Assembly: GCA_023459875.1 (NCBI GenBank)
Contig: JAEWRY010000001.1
Span: 62,001 to 126,000 of the forward strand
DNA length: 64,000 nucleotides
Source of the DNA: Bacillota bacterium
GTDB lineage: Bacteria > Bacillota > Clostridia > Oscillospirales > Oscillospiraceae
Reading direction: 5' to 3'
A model generated the notes under the pieces. That model searched no databases. It was given only the letters and a program-made list of their open reading frames with translations, and had not been told where the DNA came from. The position numbers were made by a program, and so were the translations under genes. Positions 49,514 through 57,514 of the stretch are shown here, in pieces; position 1 is the first letter of the stretch; every line of letters begins with the position of its first letter.

Positions 49514-50293
49514 ATGGAAGAGCTTAAAAAAATGATGCATGTGGGCCTGCGCAGGGGTGACATCGGGGAGTATGTCTTTTTGCCCGGCAGCCCCGAGCGG
49601 TCGGAAAAAATATCGAAATATTTCGATCAAAGCGTGGAGGTGGCCTATAACCGGGAATACCACACCTTCACCGGCACGCTGGACGGAACGCCGGTCTCGG
49701 TCTGTTCCACCGGCATCGGCGGGCCCTCCACCGCCATCGCCGTGGAAGAACTGCGCGAGTGCGGCGCCCACACCATGATCAGGGTGGGCACCTGCGCATC
49801 GGTCTCCCCCCTCGTTCACATCGGCGACGTGGTGGTGCCCAACGGCGCAGTGCGCATGGAGGGCGTGGGACAGCACTACCTTCCCCTGGAGTACCCTGCG
49901 GTACCCGACATGTACCTCTTGGAGGAGCTGGAAAAGGCCGCCCTGAAGCTGGGCTACCCCTGCAACGTGGGCGTCACCATCACCAAAGCCTCGTTTTTCA
50001 CCCAGACCGACGCGGCTTCAAAGCCCTTCGGCTACGAGCTTGTAAACCGCTGGAACTCCTACGAGGCCGGCGGGGCTACCAGCACCGAGATGGAGTCCGC
50101 CCCCCTCTTCCTCATCGCCGGGTGCCTCGGCATCCGCGCCGCCACCGTACTTGTCTCGGCAACCAACTATAAAAGCTATTCCGACGACAAAAAGGACTAC
50201 CCCGCCCAGTGGGAACACCGGGCCATCGAGACAGCCATCGAAGCCATGCGCCAGATTATCCGGCAGGACAAGGAGGAGACACTCCGAAAATGA
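49514..50293 (+). CDS. Nucleoside phosphorylase (NP-I family), copy 2
   Basis: A 259-residue paralogue of the preceding gene. It has GEYVFLPGSPERSEKISKYF, STGIGGPSTAIAVEEL, MIRVGTCAS and TEMESAPLFLIAGC. The duplication is old, because loops and C-termini differ, which suggests distinct base preferences. It starts 20 bases after copy 1 with AGGAGGGGA upstream, and its stop overlaps the GntR start by four bases. Confidence 0.88.
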   Translation: MEELKKMMHVGLRRGDIGEYVFLPGSPERSEKISKYFDQSVEVAYNREYHTFTGTLDGTPVSVCSTGIGGPSTAIAVEELRECGAHTMIRVGTCASVSPLVHIGDVVVPNGAVRMEGVGQHYLPLEYPAVPDMYLLEELEKAALKLGYPCNVGVTITKASFFTQTDAASKPFGYELVNRWNSYEAGGATSTEMESAPLFLIAGCLGIRAATVLVSATNYKSYSDDKKDYPAQWEHRAIETAIEAMRQIIRQDKEETLRK

Positions 50294-51111
50294 GGGAAAA
50301 CACGACGATACCTTTTGAGCCTCCCTTCGGGCCCGGGGGCGAGCAGGACTGCGTCTCCGTCTATGCGCTCCCCATGCTGCCGCCGTCCGAGGAGAGCGGT
50401 ATTTCGCTCTACGTGAGCATCTACGACGCCATCTACCGCATGATTGAATCGGGAGAGGCAAAAGAAGGGCAGCTTCTTCCCGGCGAAAACGTTTTGGCCG
50501 CCTATTGGGGGGTCAGCCGCGGTACCGTCCGTCAGGCTCTCCAGCATTTGGAGGAAGACGGACTCATCCACAAAACCCGGGGCAGAGGCACCATCGTGGC
50601 CGCTCAGGTGCATAAACAGTTAAACGGCCTGCAGTGGTGCTCCAATCCCTGCATGGATTACTGCACCGAACCCATCGACAGGGTGGAGCTCAATTGGAGC
50701 TTCGAGGGCGCCGGCCACTGGATGACCGAGACGTTCACACTTCCGAGGGGGGCCTTGCTGCTCATCGCGAACCTTCAGTATTATTGTGGAAAAGCCCTGT
50801 GCGCCTGCGCTCGGTATCTTCTCCCCGCCTCCATGCTCGAGCGGTTTCAGGTGGACGCCGCCGACGAGGCGTCCATCCGGAAGTTTTTACTGGATACCCT
50901 CTGCCAGCAGGCTTCCCGTTCCCAGACCTCCCTGTTCGTACTCCCGGGCCCCAAGGAAGACGAATTCCCCATGGTTTGCGATGTGCCCCTGCTCTTTATG
51001 GAAGAACTTCTCTTTGATGCCCAGGACAAACCCACCGCCTTCTGTAAGCACTATCTCCGCAGCGACTGCTACCGCCTCACCCTCACACGCAGGCAGCGCG
51101 GCGGATTATAA
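50290..51111 (+). CDS. GntR-family regulator of the nucleoside operon
   Basis: A 273-residue transcription factor. After about 50 residues comes a winged helix (ENVLAAYWGVSRGTVRQALQ, then HLEEDGLIHKTRGRGTIV), and then an effector domain of the UTRA type by length. Start ATG at 50,290 overlaps the previous stop (ATGA). It is embedded in a nucleoside operon, so it probably senses a nucleoside or sugar phosphate and binds the inverted repeats at 48,606-48,639. The unusual N-terminal extension before the winged helix has no assigned role. Confidence 0.85.
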   Translation: MRENTTIPFEPPFGPGGEQDCVSVYALPMLPPSEESGISLYVSIYDAIYRMIESGEAKEGQLLPGENVLAAYWGVSRGTVRQALQHLEEDGLIHKTRGRGTIVAAQVHKQLNGLQWCSNPCMDYCTEPIDRVELNWSFEGAGHWMTETFTLPRGALLLIANLQYYCGKALCACARYLLPASMLERFQVDAADEASIRKFLLDTLCQQASRSQTSLFVLPGPKEDEFPMVCDVPLLFMEELLFDAQDKPTAFCKHYLRSDCYRLTLTRRQRGGL

Positions 51112-51179
51112 CGGCATGACTCTCTTCCGCAACGGGGCGGGGAGATGAATGATAAAAATCTAGTTCAGGAGGTATTATT

Positions 51180-52331
51180 ATGAAGAAAAGGACCGTTCTT
51201 TCTCTGCTGTTGGCCATTACCCTGCTCTTGGGCATCACCGCCGGCTGCAACGGCGGCAGCTCCGCCGCCACACCAACTCCTTCCGCTTCCGCCGCACCCT
51301 CCGCAACCCCGACCCCCAAAGCTTTCAAGGTTCTTTATCTGGTAAACGGCAACCTGGGCGACAAGGGCTTCTACGATTCGGCCGCCTCCGGTATCTACAG
51401 AATGCGCGACGAGCTGGGCATGGAAGTAAAAATCGTCGAGATGGGCCGGGACGAGACCTCCTACGAGGGCTACTATCTGGACGCCTCCGAGCAGGACTGG
51501 GATCTCATTGTCTCCGGAACCTGGTCGGTCAAGGAGCTGGCTCAGCAGATCGCCGTGAAATACCCCGACAAGAATTACATGTTCTTTGACGGCGAGGTGG
51601 ACTACAGCGTGGTCACCAGCAAAAACATGATGGGCATCAGCTACAAGTCCAATGAAACCGGCTACATGGCCGGGTGCCTGGCCGCCCTCATGCTGGATTC
51701 CGGCGCCGCCAAGATCGATACCTCCAAACGCATCCTCGGCTTCGTCGGCTCCATGGACACCCCAAACATCAACGACTTCCTCATCGGCTACATCGAGGGC
51801 ATCAAGTACATCGACCCCACCATCAAACTCCTCACCTCTTACGTCGGCTCCTTCGAGGACGTGCCCAAGTGCCTTGAGATGACCACTCAGCTCTACAACC
51901 AGGGCGCCCAGGTGGTTTACGCCCCCACCTCCCAGAGCATGCTGGGCGCAGTAACCGCCTCCAGCAACGCGGATAAGTACCTCATTGCCTGCGACACCGA
52001 CATCTGGGCCCAGATGAAGGACAGCGACGCCAATGTGGTGCGCAATGTGCTCTCCTCCTCCCTCAAGAATGTGGGCGACTCCCTGTTTACCGCCGTCAAG
52101 GACCTGCAAGCCGGCACCAAGAACTGCGGAGAAAACTACGTGATGGGTCTTGGCAGCGGGGCCGTCGGCCTGGCCGACGACGCCAATTTCCAGAAGCTGG
52201 TCCCCCAGTCCATCCGCGATAAACTGACCGCCATCAAGGATAAAGTCTCCGGCGGCGAAATCACCGTAGGCACCGCCTTCGGCATGGAAACCACGGCCGT
52301 GGCCGCCCTGCGGGACGGCATGAAGCCCTGA
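51180..52331 (+). CDS. BMP-family nucleoside-binding lipoprotein
   Basis: A 383-residue lipoprotein. The signal peptide ends in the lipobox ITAGCN near residue 22, followed by an Ala/Thr/Pro-rich linker. The mature domain has VNGNLGDKGFYDSAASGI, YMAGCLAALM and KRILGFVGSMDTPNINDF, as in PnrA/Med-type purine and pyrimidine nucleoside receptors. It delivers ligand to the ABC transporter encoded next. A strong hairpin follows, which may raise the level of this message over the downstream genes. Confidence 0.92.
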   Translation: MKKRTVLSLLLAITLLLGITAGCNGGSSAATPTPSASAAPSATPTPKAFKVLYLVNGNLGDKGFYDSAASGIYRMRDELGMEVKIVEMGRDETSYEGYYLDASEQDWDLIVSGTWSVKELAQQIAVKYPDKNYMFFDGEVDYSVVTSKNMMGISYKSNETGYMAGCLAALMLDSGAAKIDTSKRILGFVGSMDTPNINDFLIGYIEGIKYIDPTIKLLTSYVGSFEDVPKCLEMTTQLYNQGAQVVYAPTSQSMLGAVTASSNADKYLIACDTDIWAQMKDSDANVVRNVLSSSLKNVGDSLFTAVKDLQAGTKNCGENYVMGLGSGAVGLADDANFQKLVPQSIRDKLTAIKDKVSGGEITVGTAFGMETTAVAALRDGMKP

Positions 52332-52338
52332 CATGAGA

Positions 52339-52377
52339 CGCTTATGGAGAGGGCGGCATAGGCCCTCTCCATAAGCG
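52339..52377 (+). other. Intercistronic stem-loop in the nucleoside operon
   Basis: Perfect 16-bp arms CGCTTATGGAGAGGGC and GCCCTCTCCATAAGCG with a seven-base loop. No T-run follows, so it is more likely a stabilising or attenuating hairpin than a full terminator. Confidence 0.75.
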
Positions 52378-52408
52378 TTCGTACTATTTGCGGGAGCGAG
52401 GGATGACC

Positions 52409-53971
52409 ATGAATCAGGAAGAAGCCCTGCGCATGGAGCACATCACCAAGGTATATCCCAACGGCGTCATCGCCTGTCAGGATGTGACCCTGGCCGTGAA
52501 CCGCGGGGAAATCCACGCCCTCTCGGGAGAGAACGGCGCAGGCAAGTCCACGCTCATGAAAATTCTCTTTGGAGAGGAGCAGGCGACCCGGGGCGAAATT
52601 CTTATAAACGGCGTAAAGGTGAACATTCCTTCCCCCACCGCCGCCATTAAGCTGGGCATCGGCATGGTGCATCAGCACTTTATGCTGGTGCCCTCCCTCA
52701 CCGTTATGGAAAATATGATCCTGGGCATCGAACCGAAAAAAGGCCTGCGGATTGACCGCGCCCGGGCGCAGCGGGAAGTGCTGGAGATTTCACAGAAGTA
52801 TAACCTGCTGGTGGACCCCAACCTGCGCGTGCGTGACCTGACGGTGGGGCAAAAGCAGAAGCTGGAGATTTTGAAGTCCCTTGTGCGGGGGGCCAAAATT
52901 CTCATTCTGGACGAGCCCACGGCAGTCCTCACCCCCCAGGAAACGCGGGAGCTTTTCATCGAGCTAAAGGCCCTCCGGGAGGGGGGCTATACCATCATCT
53001 TCATCTCCCACAAGCTGGGAGAGGTCAGAAAGCTGTGCGACCGCATCACCATTATCCGCCGGGGCCGCACCATGGGCGTCTATCCCCTGGAGCAGGTGAC
53101 CGAGCAGGAGATCTCCCGGCTGATGGTGGGCCGCGACGTGGTGCTTACTATTCCAAAAAGTCCGCCGCGCTTCGGCGCTCCCACCCTCCAGGTAAGGGAC
53201 TTGCGCATCTTTGACGAAGGAGGGCGGGCGGTTCTGGACGGACTCTCCTTCACAGCCCGCCAGGGTGAAATTCTCGGGGTTGCGGGCGTGGAGGGAAACG
53301 GACAGCCTGAGCTGGTACAGGCCCTCACCGGGATGCTACCCTTCCGGAGCGGAGAAATCCGCGTGCTGGGAAAGGACATCGCGACTCTTTCCATCGGGGA
53401 CATTCGGCGTCTTAAGGTGAGCCATATCCCCGAGGACCGAATGACCGTGGGGGTAGCCCCCAACCTCTCCATTACCGAAAACATGCTGGCCGACAAGGTT
53501 CAGCGGCAGGAGTTCAGCAGCCGCGCGGGCCTCCTGCGCCGGTGCGCCATCCGCGAATACGGCCGCAGGATGGCGGAGCGCTACGGTATCCTCTGTAAGA
53601 CTCCCGACGTGGACATCTCCAGCCTTTCCGGCGGAAATATCCAAAAGGCGGTTCTGGCCAGGGAGCTTTCCGCCCTGCCGGAGATCATCGTGGCCGATCA
53701 GCCCACCCGGGGGGTGGACGTGGGAGCCACCGAATTCATCCGCAGAGAGCTGCTCGCCATGCGGGATGCGGGAAAGACCGTGTTTCTGGTCTCCTCCGAC
53801 CTCAACGAGATTCTCGGGCTCTCCGACCGGCTTATCGTCCTCTTCGAGGGGAAGCTGGCTGCCTACTTCCCCGATTCCTCTCTGGTTTCCGAGGAAGAAT
53901 TGGGGCGCTACATGCTGGGGATCGACAGACAGGATCCCGAACGGCTCAGGGAGGTGGCTCAACATGAATAA
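52409..53971 (+). CDS. Nucleoside ABC transporter ATP-binding protein (NupO-like)
   Basis: A 520-residue fusion of two ABC domains. The first has Walker A SGENGAGKSTLMKILFG and the relaxed signature LTVGQKQKLEILKSL, with LILDEPTAVLTPQE as Walker B. The second has the family-typical loose Walker A GVEGNGQPELVQALTG, signature LSGGNIQKAVLAREL and VADQPTRGVDVGA. ATGs at 52,403 and 52,409 are possible; the second has better spacing from GAGGG. It overlaps the next gene by eight bases. Confidence 0.92.
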   Translation: MNQEEALRMEHITKVYPNGVIACQDVTLAVNRGEIHALSGENGAGKSTLMKILFGEEQATRGEILINGVKVNIPSPTAAIKLGIGMVHQHFMLVPSLTVMENMILGIEPKKGLRIDRARAQREVLEISQKYNLLVDPNLRVRDLTVGQKQKLEILKSLVRGAKILILDEPTAVLTPQETRELFIELKALREGGYTIIFISHKLGEVRKLCDRITIIRRGRTMGVYPLEQVTEQEISRLMVGRDVVLTIPKSPPRFGAPTLQVRDLRIFDEGGRAVLDGLSFTARQGEILGVAGVEGNGQPELVQALTGMLPFRSGEIRVLGKDIATLSIGDIRRLKVSHIPEDRMTVGVAPNLSITENMLADKVQRQEFSSRAGLLRRCAIREYGRRMAERYGILCKTPDVDISSLSGGNIQKAVLARELSALPEIIVADQPTRGVDVGATEFIRRELLAMRDAGKTVFLVSSDLNEILGLSDRLIVLFEGKLAAYFPDSSLVSEEELGRYMLGIDRQDPERLREVAQHE

Positions 53972-55061
53972 CCGGCAGATCAATCTCCTGGTGGACGCCG
54001 TCAAGATGCTCCTCATCATTCTCATCTCCTGCGCGCTGGTTTCCGGCATCGTGCTGCTGGTGAGCAAGGAACCCTCGGTTGCCATCTATAACTTTTTTAT
54101 CGGCCCCTTCACCTCTATTCGCCGGGTGGGCAATCTCGTGGAGGCGGCCTCTCCTCTCATTTTCACCGCCCTTGCCGTCACGATTATTTTCCGGGCCGGA
54201 CAGTTCTCCATGATCGCGGAAGGCTCCTTCTTTATCGGCATTCTGGGGGCTATGATCGTGGGCATCGCCTGCCCCCTGCCTATGGGTATTCACCCCCTGG
54301 CCGCCGTCGGCTTCGGCGCCCTCCTGGGGGCCTTTGCCGCCGCCATTCCGGCTCTTCTCAAGATGAAATGGGGCGTGAGTGAGCTCGTCACCTCCATTAT
54401 GCTCAACTATGTGGTGCAGTTCTTTGCCGTCTATATGGTGAACTATCATTTCCGCGAGGTGACAAGCTCCTCCCTAGCCTCTCTTTTGCTGCTGGACACC
54501 TCTCACCTGCCGGTCATTCTGCCGGGAACGCGGGTGCATCTTGGCATCATCATCGCGCTTATCCTCTCGGTGCTGGTGTGGTTCTTCCTCTTCCGCTCGC
54601 GCCTGGGCTATGAGCTTCGGGTGACGGGCGACAACAAGGAGTTCGCCCGCTACGCCGGAATCCGCGCCTCCCTCGTCATGGTGATCGCGCAGATCATCGC
54701 GGGGGCTATTGCGGGCGGGGGCGGCGGCATCGAGCTATTGGGCATGTACACCCGCTTTAAATGGACTTCCTCCCCCGGCTACGGCTGGACCGGCATCGTG
54801 GTCGCCCTGCTCGCCAGGCGCAATCCCCTTCTGGTGCCTCTGGCCGCCTGTTTCATCGCTTACCTCAACGTGGGCGCCGACATCATGTCCCGCAGCAGCG
54901 ACGTGAACAGCGAGGTGGTGCTCATCATTCAGGGGGTTATGATGCTTCTCATCGCGGCCGACGCCTTTCTCCAGCGCTGGCGTCAGCGCATGATCGTGAA
55001 GTCCGCCGAGGCGGAAACGCATGCCCGGGAAGAGCAGCCCGCCGGGCAGCTCAAAGCCTGA
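53964..55061 (+). CDS. Nucleoside ABC transporter permease 1 (NupP-like)
   Basis: A 365-residue permease with about nine helices. ASPLIFTALAVTIIFRAGQFSMIAEGSFFIGI is the conserved start of this family, and GDNKEFARYAGIRASLVMVIAQIIAGAIAGGGGGIELLGMY is the cytoplasmic coupling region. The frame stays open upstream within the ATPase gene, but ATG at 53,964, with GGGAGGTGG before it, gives the normal N-terminus (MNNRQINLLVDAVKM). It forms the channel with the next permease. Confidence 0.92.
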   Translation: MNNRQINLLVDAVKMLLIILISCALVSGIVLLVSKEPSVAIYNFFIGPFTSIRRVGNLVEAASPLIFTALAVTIIFRAGQFSMIAEGSFFIGILGAMIVGIACPLPMGIHPLAAVGFGALLGAFAAAIPALLKMKWGVSELVTSIMLNYVVQFFAVYMVNYHFREVTSSSLASLLLLDTSHLPVILPGTRVHLGIIIALILSVLVWFFLFRSRLGYELRVTGDNKEFARYAGIRASLVMVIAQIIAGAIAGGGGGIELLGMYTRFKWTSSPGYGWTGIVVALLARRNPLLVPLAACFIAYLNVGADIMSRSSDVNSEVVLIIQGVMMLLIAADAFLQRWRQRMIVKSAEAETHAREEQPAGQLKA

Positions 55062-55075
55062 GAAGGAGGGAAATG

Positions 55076-56041
55076 ATGAGCAGCCTCTTCAGCAGCATAT
55101 TGAGCGCCGACTTCGTTTATATGTGGATCCGCGTGGCGACCCCTCTCATCTTCTCCGCCCTGGGCGCAGTGATCTGCGACCGGGCGGGCGTGGTCAATCT
55201 GGGTCTGGAGGGCATCATGCTTTGCGCCGCCCTCTTCGGCGTTCTGGGCAGCGCCCTGGGCGGAAGTGTCTGGTGGGGTCTGCTGGCGGGCGTCGGCATC
55301 AGCGTAATTCTCAGTCTGGTGTTTGCTTATTTCCACCTGAACCTGAAGGCAAACAACGTCCTGTGCGGCACCGCCGTCAACACCTTCGCCTCCGGCTTCA
55401 CGGTTTTTGTGCTGGATCTGATCACTGGGGAGAAGGGCACCAGCGCTTCCCTCAAGAGCTTTTCCTTCCCCGCCGTCGATATCCCGGTGCTGAAGAACAT
55501 CCCCGTCATCGGGAAAATTCTCTCCGGCCACAACCTTCTCACGTATCTGGCTATTTTGTCGGTCTTCGGCTGTATGTACTTTCTTTATAAGACCCCTCTG
55601 GGACTTCGCATCCGCTCGGTGGGGGAAAACCCCAACGCCGCCGCCTCGGTGGGCATCAGCGTCATCAAAATGCGCTATATCGCCATCGTTCTGTGCGGGG
55701 TACTCACGGGATTGGGGGGCATGTACCTCTCCATGGGGTACCTCAACATCTTCGCCCGGGACATGGTGGCGGGGAGGGGCTTTATCGCTCTGGCCGCCAG
55801 CGCGATGGGACGGGGCACGCCCATGGGCGCTTTCCTCTCCGCCCTCATTTTTGCCTTTTTTGACGGGCTCTCCAACATCCTTCAGCTGCTGCGCATCCCG
55901 GCGGAATTCGTCCAGATGCTCCCCTATGCGGCCACCATACTGGGACTTACCGTCTATTCCATCCAGCGTGCTGCCGCCGAGCGAAAAAAAACCGGTCAGC
56001 CCGCCCGCCGGCAGGCGAAAATAACACAGGAGGCAGGCTAA
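55076..56041 (+). CDS. Nucleoside ABC transporter permease 2 (NupQ-like)
   Basis: A 321-residue permease with about eight helices. TPLIFSALGAVICDRAGVVNLGLEGIMLCAALFG is the typical N-terminal signature, and SVGENPNAAASVGISVIKMRYIAIVLCG the coupling region. Two ATGs adjoin at 55,073 and 55,076; the second is five bases from AAGGAGGG. The stop overlaps the start of the third phosphorylase (TAATG), so import and breakdown are tightly coupled. Confidence 0.92.
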   Translation: MSSLFSSILSADFVYMWIRVATPLIFSALGAVICDRAGVVNLGLEGIMLCAALFGVLGSALGGSVWWGLLAGVGISVILSLVFAYFHLNLKANNVLCGTAVNTFASGFTVFVLDLITGEKGTSASLKSFSFPAVDIPVLKNIPVIGKILSGHNLLTYLAILSVFGCMYFLYKTPLGLRIRSVGENPNAAASVGISVIKMRYIAIVLCGVLTGLGGMYLSMGYLNIFARDMVAGRGFIALAASAMGRGTPMGAFLSALIFAFFDGLSNILQLLRIPAEFVQMLPYAATILGLTVYSIQRAAAERKKTGQPARRQAKITQEAG

Positions 56042-56829
56042 TGGAACTGCTTAACAAAGAAGAAAAAACCCTCGGGAAAAGGCAATATCACATCCACCTG
56101 AGCCCCGGAGAAATCGGCGAGTACGTGCTTCTCCCGGGAGACCCCGCCAGAAGCGACCGGGTGGCTAAGTACCTGGAAAACGCCGAGCTTATGGCAATGA
56201 ACCGGGAGCACCGGACCTTCACGGGCTATTACAAGGGCGTGAAGATTTCCGTCACCTCCACCGGCATGGGCTGCCCCTCCACCGCCATCGCCGCCGAGGA
56301 GCTCATCAACATCGGTGCCCGCTGCCTCATCCGCATCGGGAGTACCGCCGCCCTGCAGCCCCATATCTCCATCGGGGATTTGATTATTTCAACCGCATCG
56401 ATGAAGAACGAGGGCACCTCCAAGTTTTACGTGCCCGATTGCTTCCCCGCCGTACCCGACTTTGACTTCACCCGCACTCTCATCGATACGGCGCGGGACA
56501 TGAAGGATGCCCTCGGCTGCGGGGTTTATTACGGCGTGAACGCCACCGACGACGCCTTCTACGGGGAGACGCCCGAGTGGATCAGCCGTCTGAGTGAGCT
56601 GGGCTGCCTCAACGTTGAGATGGAAAGCTCCGCGCTCTACACGGTCTGCCACCGCAGGGGATGCCGGGGGGCCATGGTGAGCGCTGTTTCGGGCAACCTC
56701 GTGACCGCCGACGTGATCTATGAGACCTTTAACGACCGTCTTGCTGAGGGCTGGGAGCGTGAAATAAAGGTAGTCCTGGAAGCCATTTACCGCTTTGAAA
56801 AAAGCCGCGGTGCGGCGGAAGAAAATTAA
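56041..56829 (+). CDS. Uridine phosphorylase-like enzyme, copy 3
   Basis: A 262-residue NP-I enzyme, more distant from the two at the operon start. Motifs are GEYVLLPGDPARSDRVAKYL (phosphate loop), STGMGCPSTAIAAEEL, LIRIGSTAALQPHISIGDLII and NVEMESSALYTVCHRRG. The GDPAR/GSTA pattern is closest to classical uridine phosphorylase. The start codon overlaps the permease stop by one base; AGGAGGCA is the ribosome site. Having three paralogues in one operon suggests that several nucleosides are used. Confidence 0.9.
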   Translation: MELLNKEEKTLGKRQYHIHLSPGEIGEYVLLPGDPARSDRVAKYLENAELMAMNREHRTFTGYYKGVKISVTSTGMGCPSTAIAAEELINIGARCLIRIGSTAALQPHISIGDLIISTASMKNEGTSKFYVPDCFPAVPDFDFTRTLIDTARDMKDALGCGVYYGVNATDDAFYGETPEWISRLSELGCLNVEMESSALYTVCHRRGCRGAMVSAVSGNLVTADVIYETFNDRLAEGWEREIKVVLEAIYRFEKSRGAAEEN

Positions 56830-56832
56830 ACC

Positions 56833-56865
56833 CGTCATTTCCAGGGGCGTGTGCCTCGGAAATGA
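56833..56865 (+). other. Stem-loop after copy 3 phosphorylase
   Basis: Nine-base arms GTCATTTCC and GGAAATGAC with a 15-base loop and no T-run. It lies directly before the duplicated 33-bp hairpin. Confidence 0.5.
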
Positions 56866-56870
56866 CACTT

Positions 56871-56903
56871 TACGAGCGGGTCTGTGATAACAGACCCGCT
56901 CGC
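56871..56903. repeat. 33-bp hairpin duplicate, left of element B
   Basis: A stem-loop with 12-bp arms CGAGCGGGTCTG and CAGACCCGCTCG and the loop TGATAA, flanked by TA and C. An exact copy lies at 57,111-57,143. The sequence is unrelated to the hairpin at 37,049. Confidence 0.92.
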
Positions 56904-57110
56904 CAGCCTGTCAAAAAAGTCCCTCGTCCTTTTCGCCACGGGCGAAAAGCTTTTGCGGATTTTGCGTTGCGCTCCGTGACCAAAATCCGCAAAAGGCTCG
57001 ATACCAGTGCCTAGCGGGAATTCACTTCCCGCTAGGCACTCTTTGTGCGGCTCCACAGAGCCGCTTCCATCTTGTCGTTTTGTCGAAAAACATGGTTTTT
57101 CGACAGTCTG
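56904..57110 (+). mobile_element. Five-hairpin non-coding element, family 2, copy B
   Basis: A 207-bp insert with ends CAGCCTGTCAAAAAAG and, reading inward on the other strand, CAGACTGTCGAAAAAC: imperfect inverted repeats, 13 of 16 bases alike, that start exactly at the duplication edges. The same five stem-loops as copy A are present. The third (57,007-57,039) is a perfect 12-bp stem (GTGCCTAGCGGG/CCCGCTAGGCAC) with loop AATTCACTT. It lies between the nucleoside operon and the yqfC-yqfD pair and with its flanks fills most of the 411-base gap 56,830-57,240. Confidence 0.87.
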
Positions 57111-57143
57111 TACGAGCGGGTCTGTGATAACAGACCCGCTCGC
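57111..57143. repeat. 33-bp hairpin duplicate, right of element B
   Basis: An exact copy of 56,871-56,903, again exactly 240 bases away. This right copy is followed by GGTTTTTTCGG, so it keeps the T-run of the original terminator, whereas the left copy runs into the element. Confidence 0.92.
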
Positions 57144-57240
57144 GGTTTTTTCGGAAGAAGTCCGCAGATTTCTTCCGCAATTTTTAGGACAGGCAAATCC
57201 TCTCGGCTCTTTTCATATGCTCTACGGTGAGGTGGTAAGG

Positions 57241-57513
57241 ATGGAACGCAAGGAAAGCGTGCTGGAAAAAACCTCGGAAATTCTAGATCTGCCCGGCGAC
57301 GTGGTGGCGGGGCTCCCGCGGATGGAGCTGGTGGGAGACAGGGAGCTGAGGATGGAAAACCACAAGGGCATTTTGTCCTATGGAGAGAATGAGATCCATG
57401 TCTCGGGGGGAAAACTGATCGTGCGCATCAAGGGCGAGGGGCTGGAGCTTCGCTCCATGAACGCCCTGGAGCTGCTCATCACGGGCCGCATCACCTCTCT
57501 GGAGCTGGTGTGA
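57241..57513 (+). CDS. yqfC: Sporulation protein YqfC
   Basis: A 90-residue protein of the YqfC family. In Bacillus it is made under sigma-E in the mother cell. MERKESVLEKTSEILDLPGDVVAGLPRMEL and the C-terminal ELLITGRITSLEL are typical. The frame is open upstream, but ATG at 57,241 follows GGTGAGGTGG and gives the family start. It is two bases from yqfD. The family 2 element inserted about 100 bases upstream. Confidence 0.9.
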   Translation: MERKESVLEKTSEILDLPGDVVAGLPRMELVGDRELRMENHKGILSYGENEIHVSGGKLIVRIKGEGLELRSMNALELLITGRITSLELV

Positions 57514-57514
57514 A

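Noticed and set aside
56835..57056. Minus-strand frame across element B (MEPHKECLAGSEFPL...) with a similar frame in element A (36,998-37,234)
   Set aside because: The frames agree because the elements are similar at DNA level. They run out of the element into different sequence, and copy C breaks the frame with stops, while the hairpins are what is conserved.
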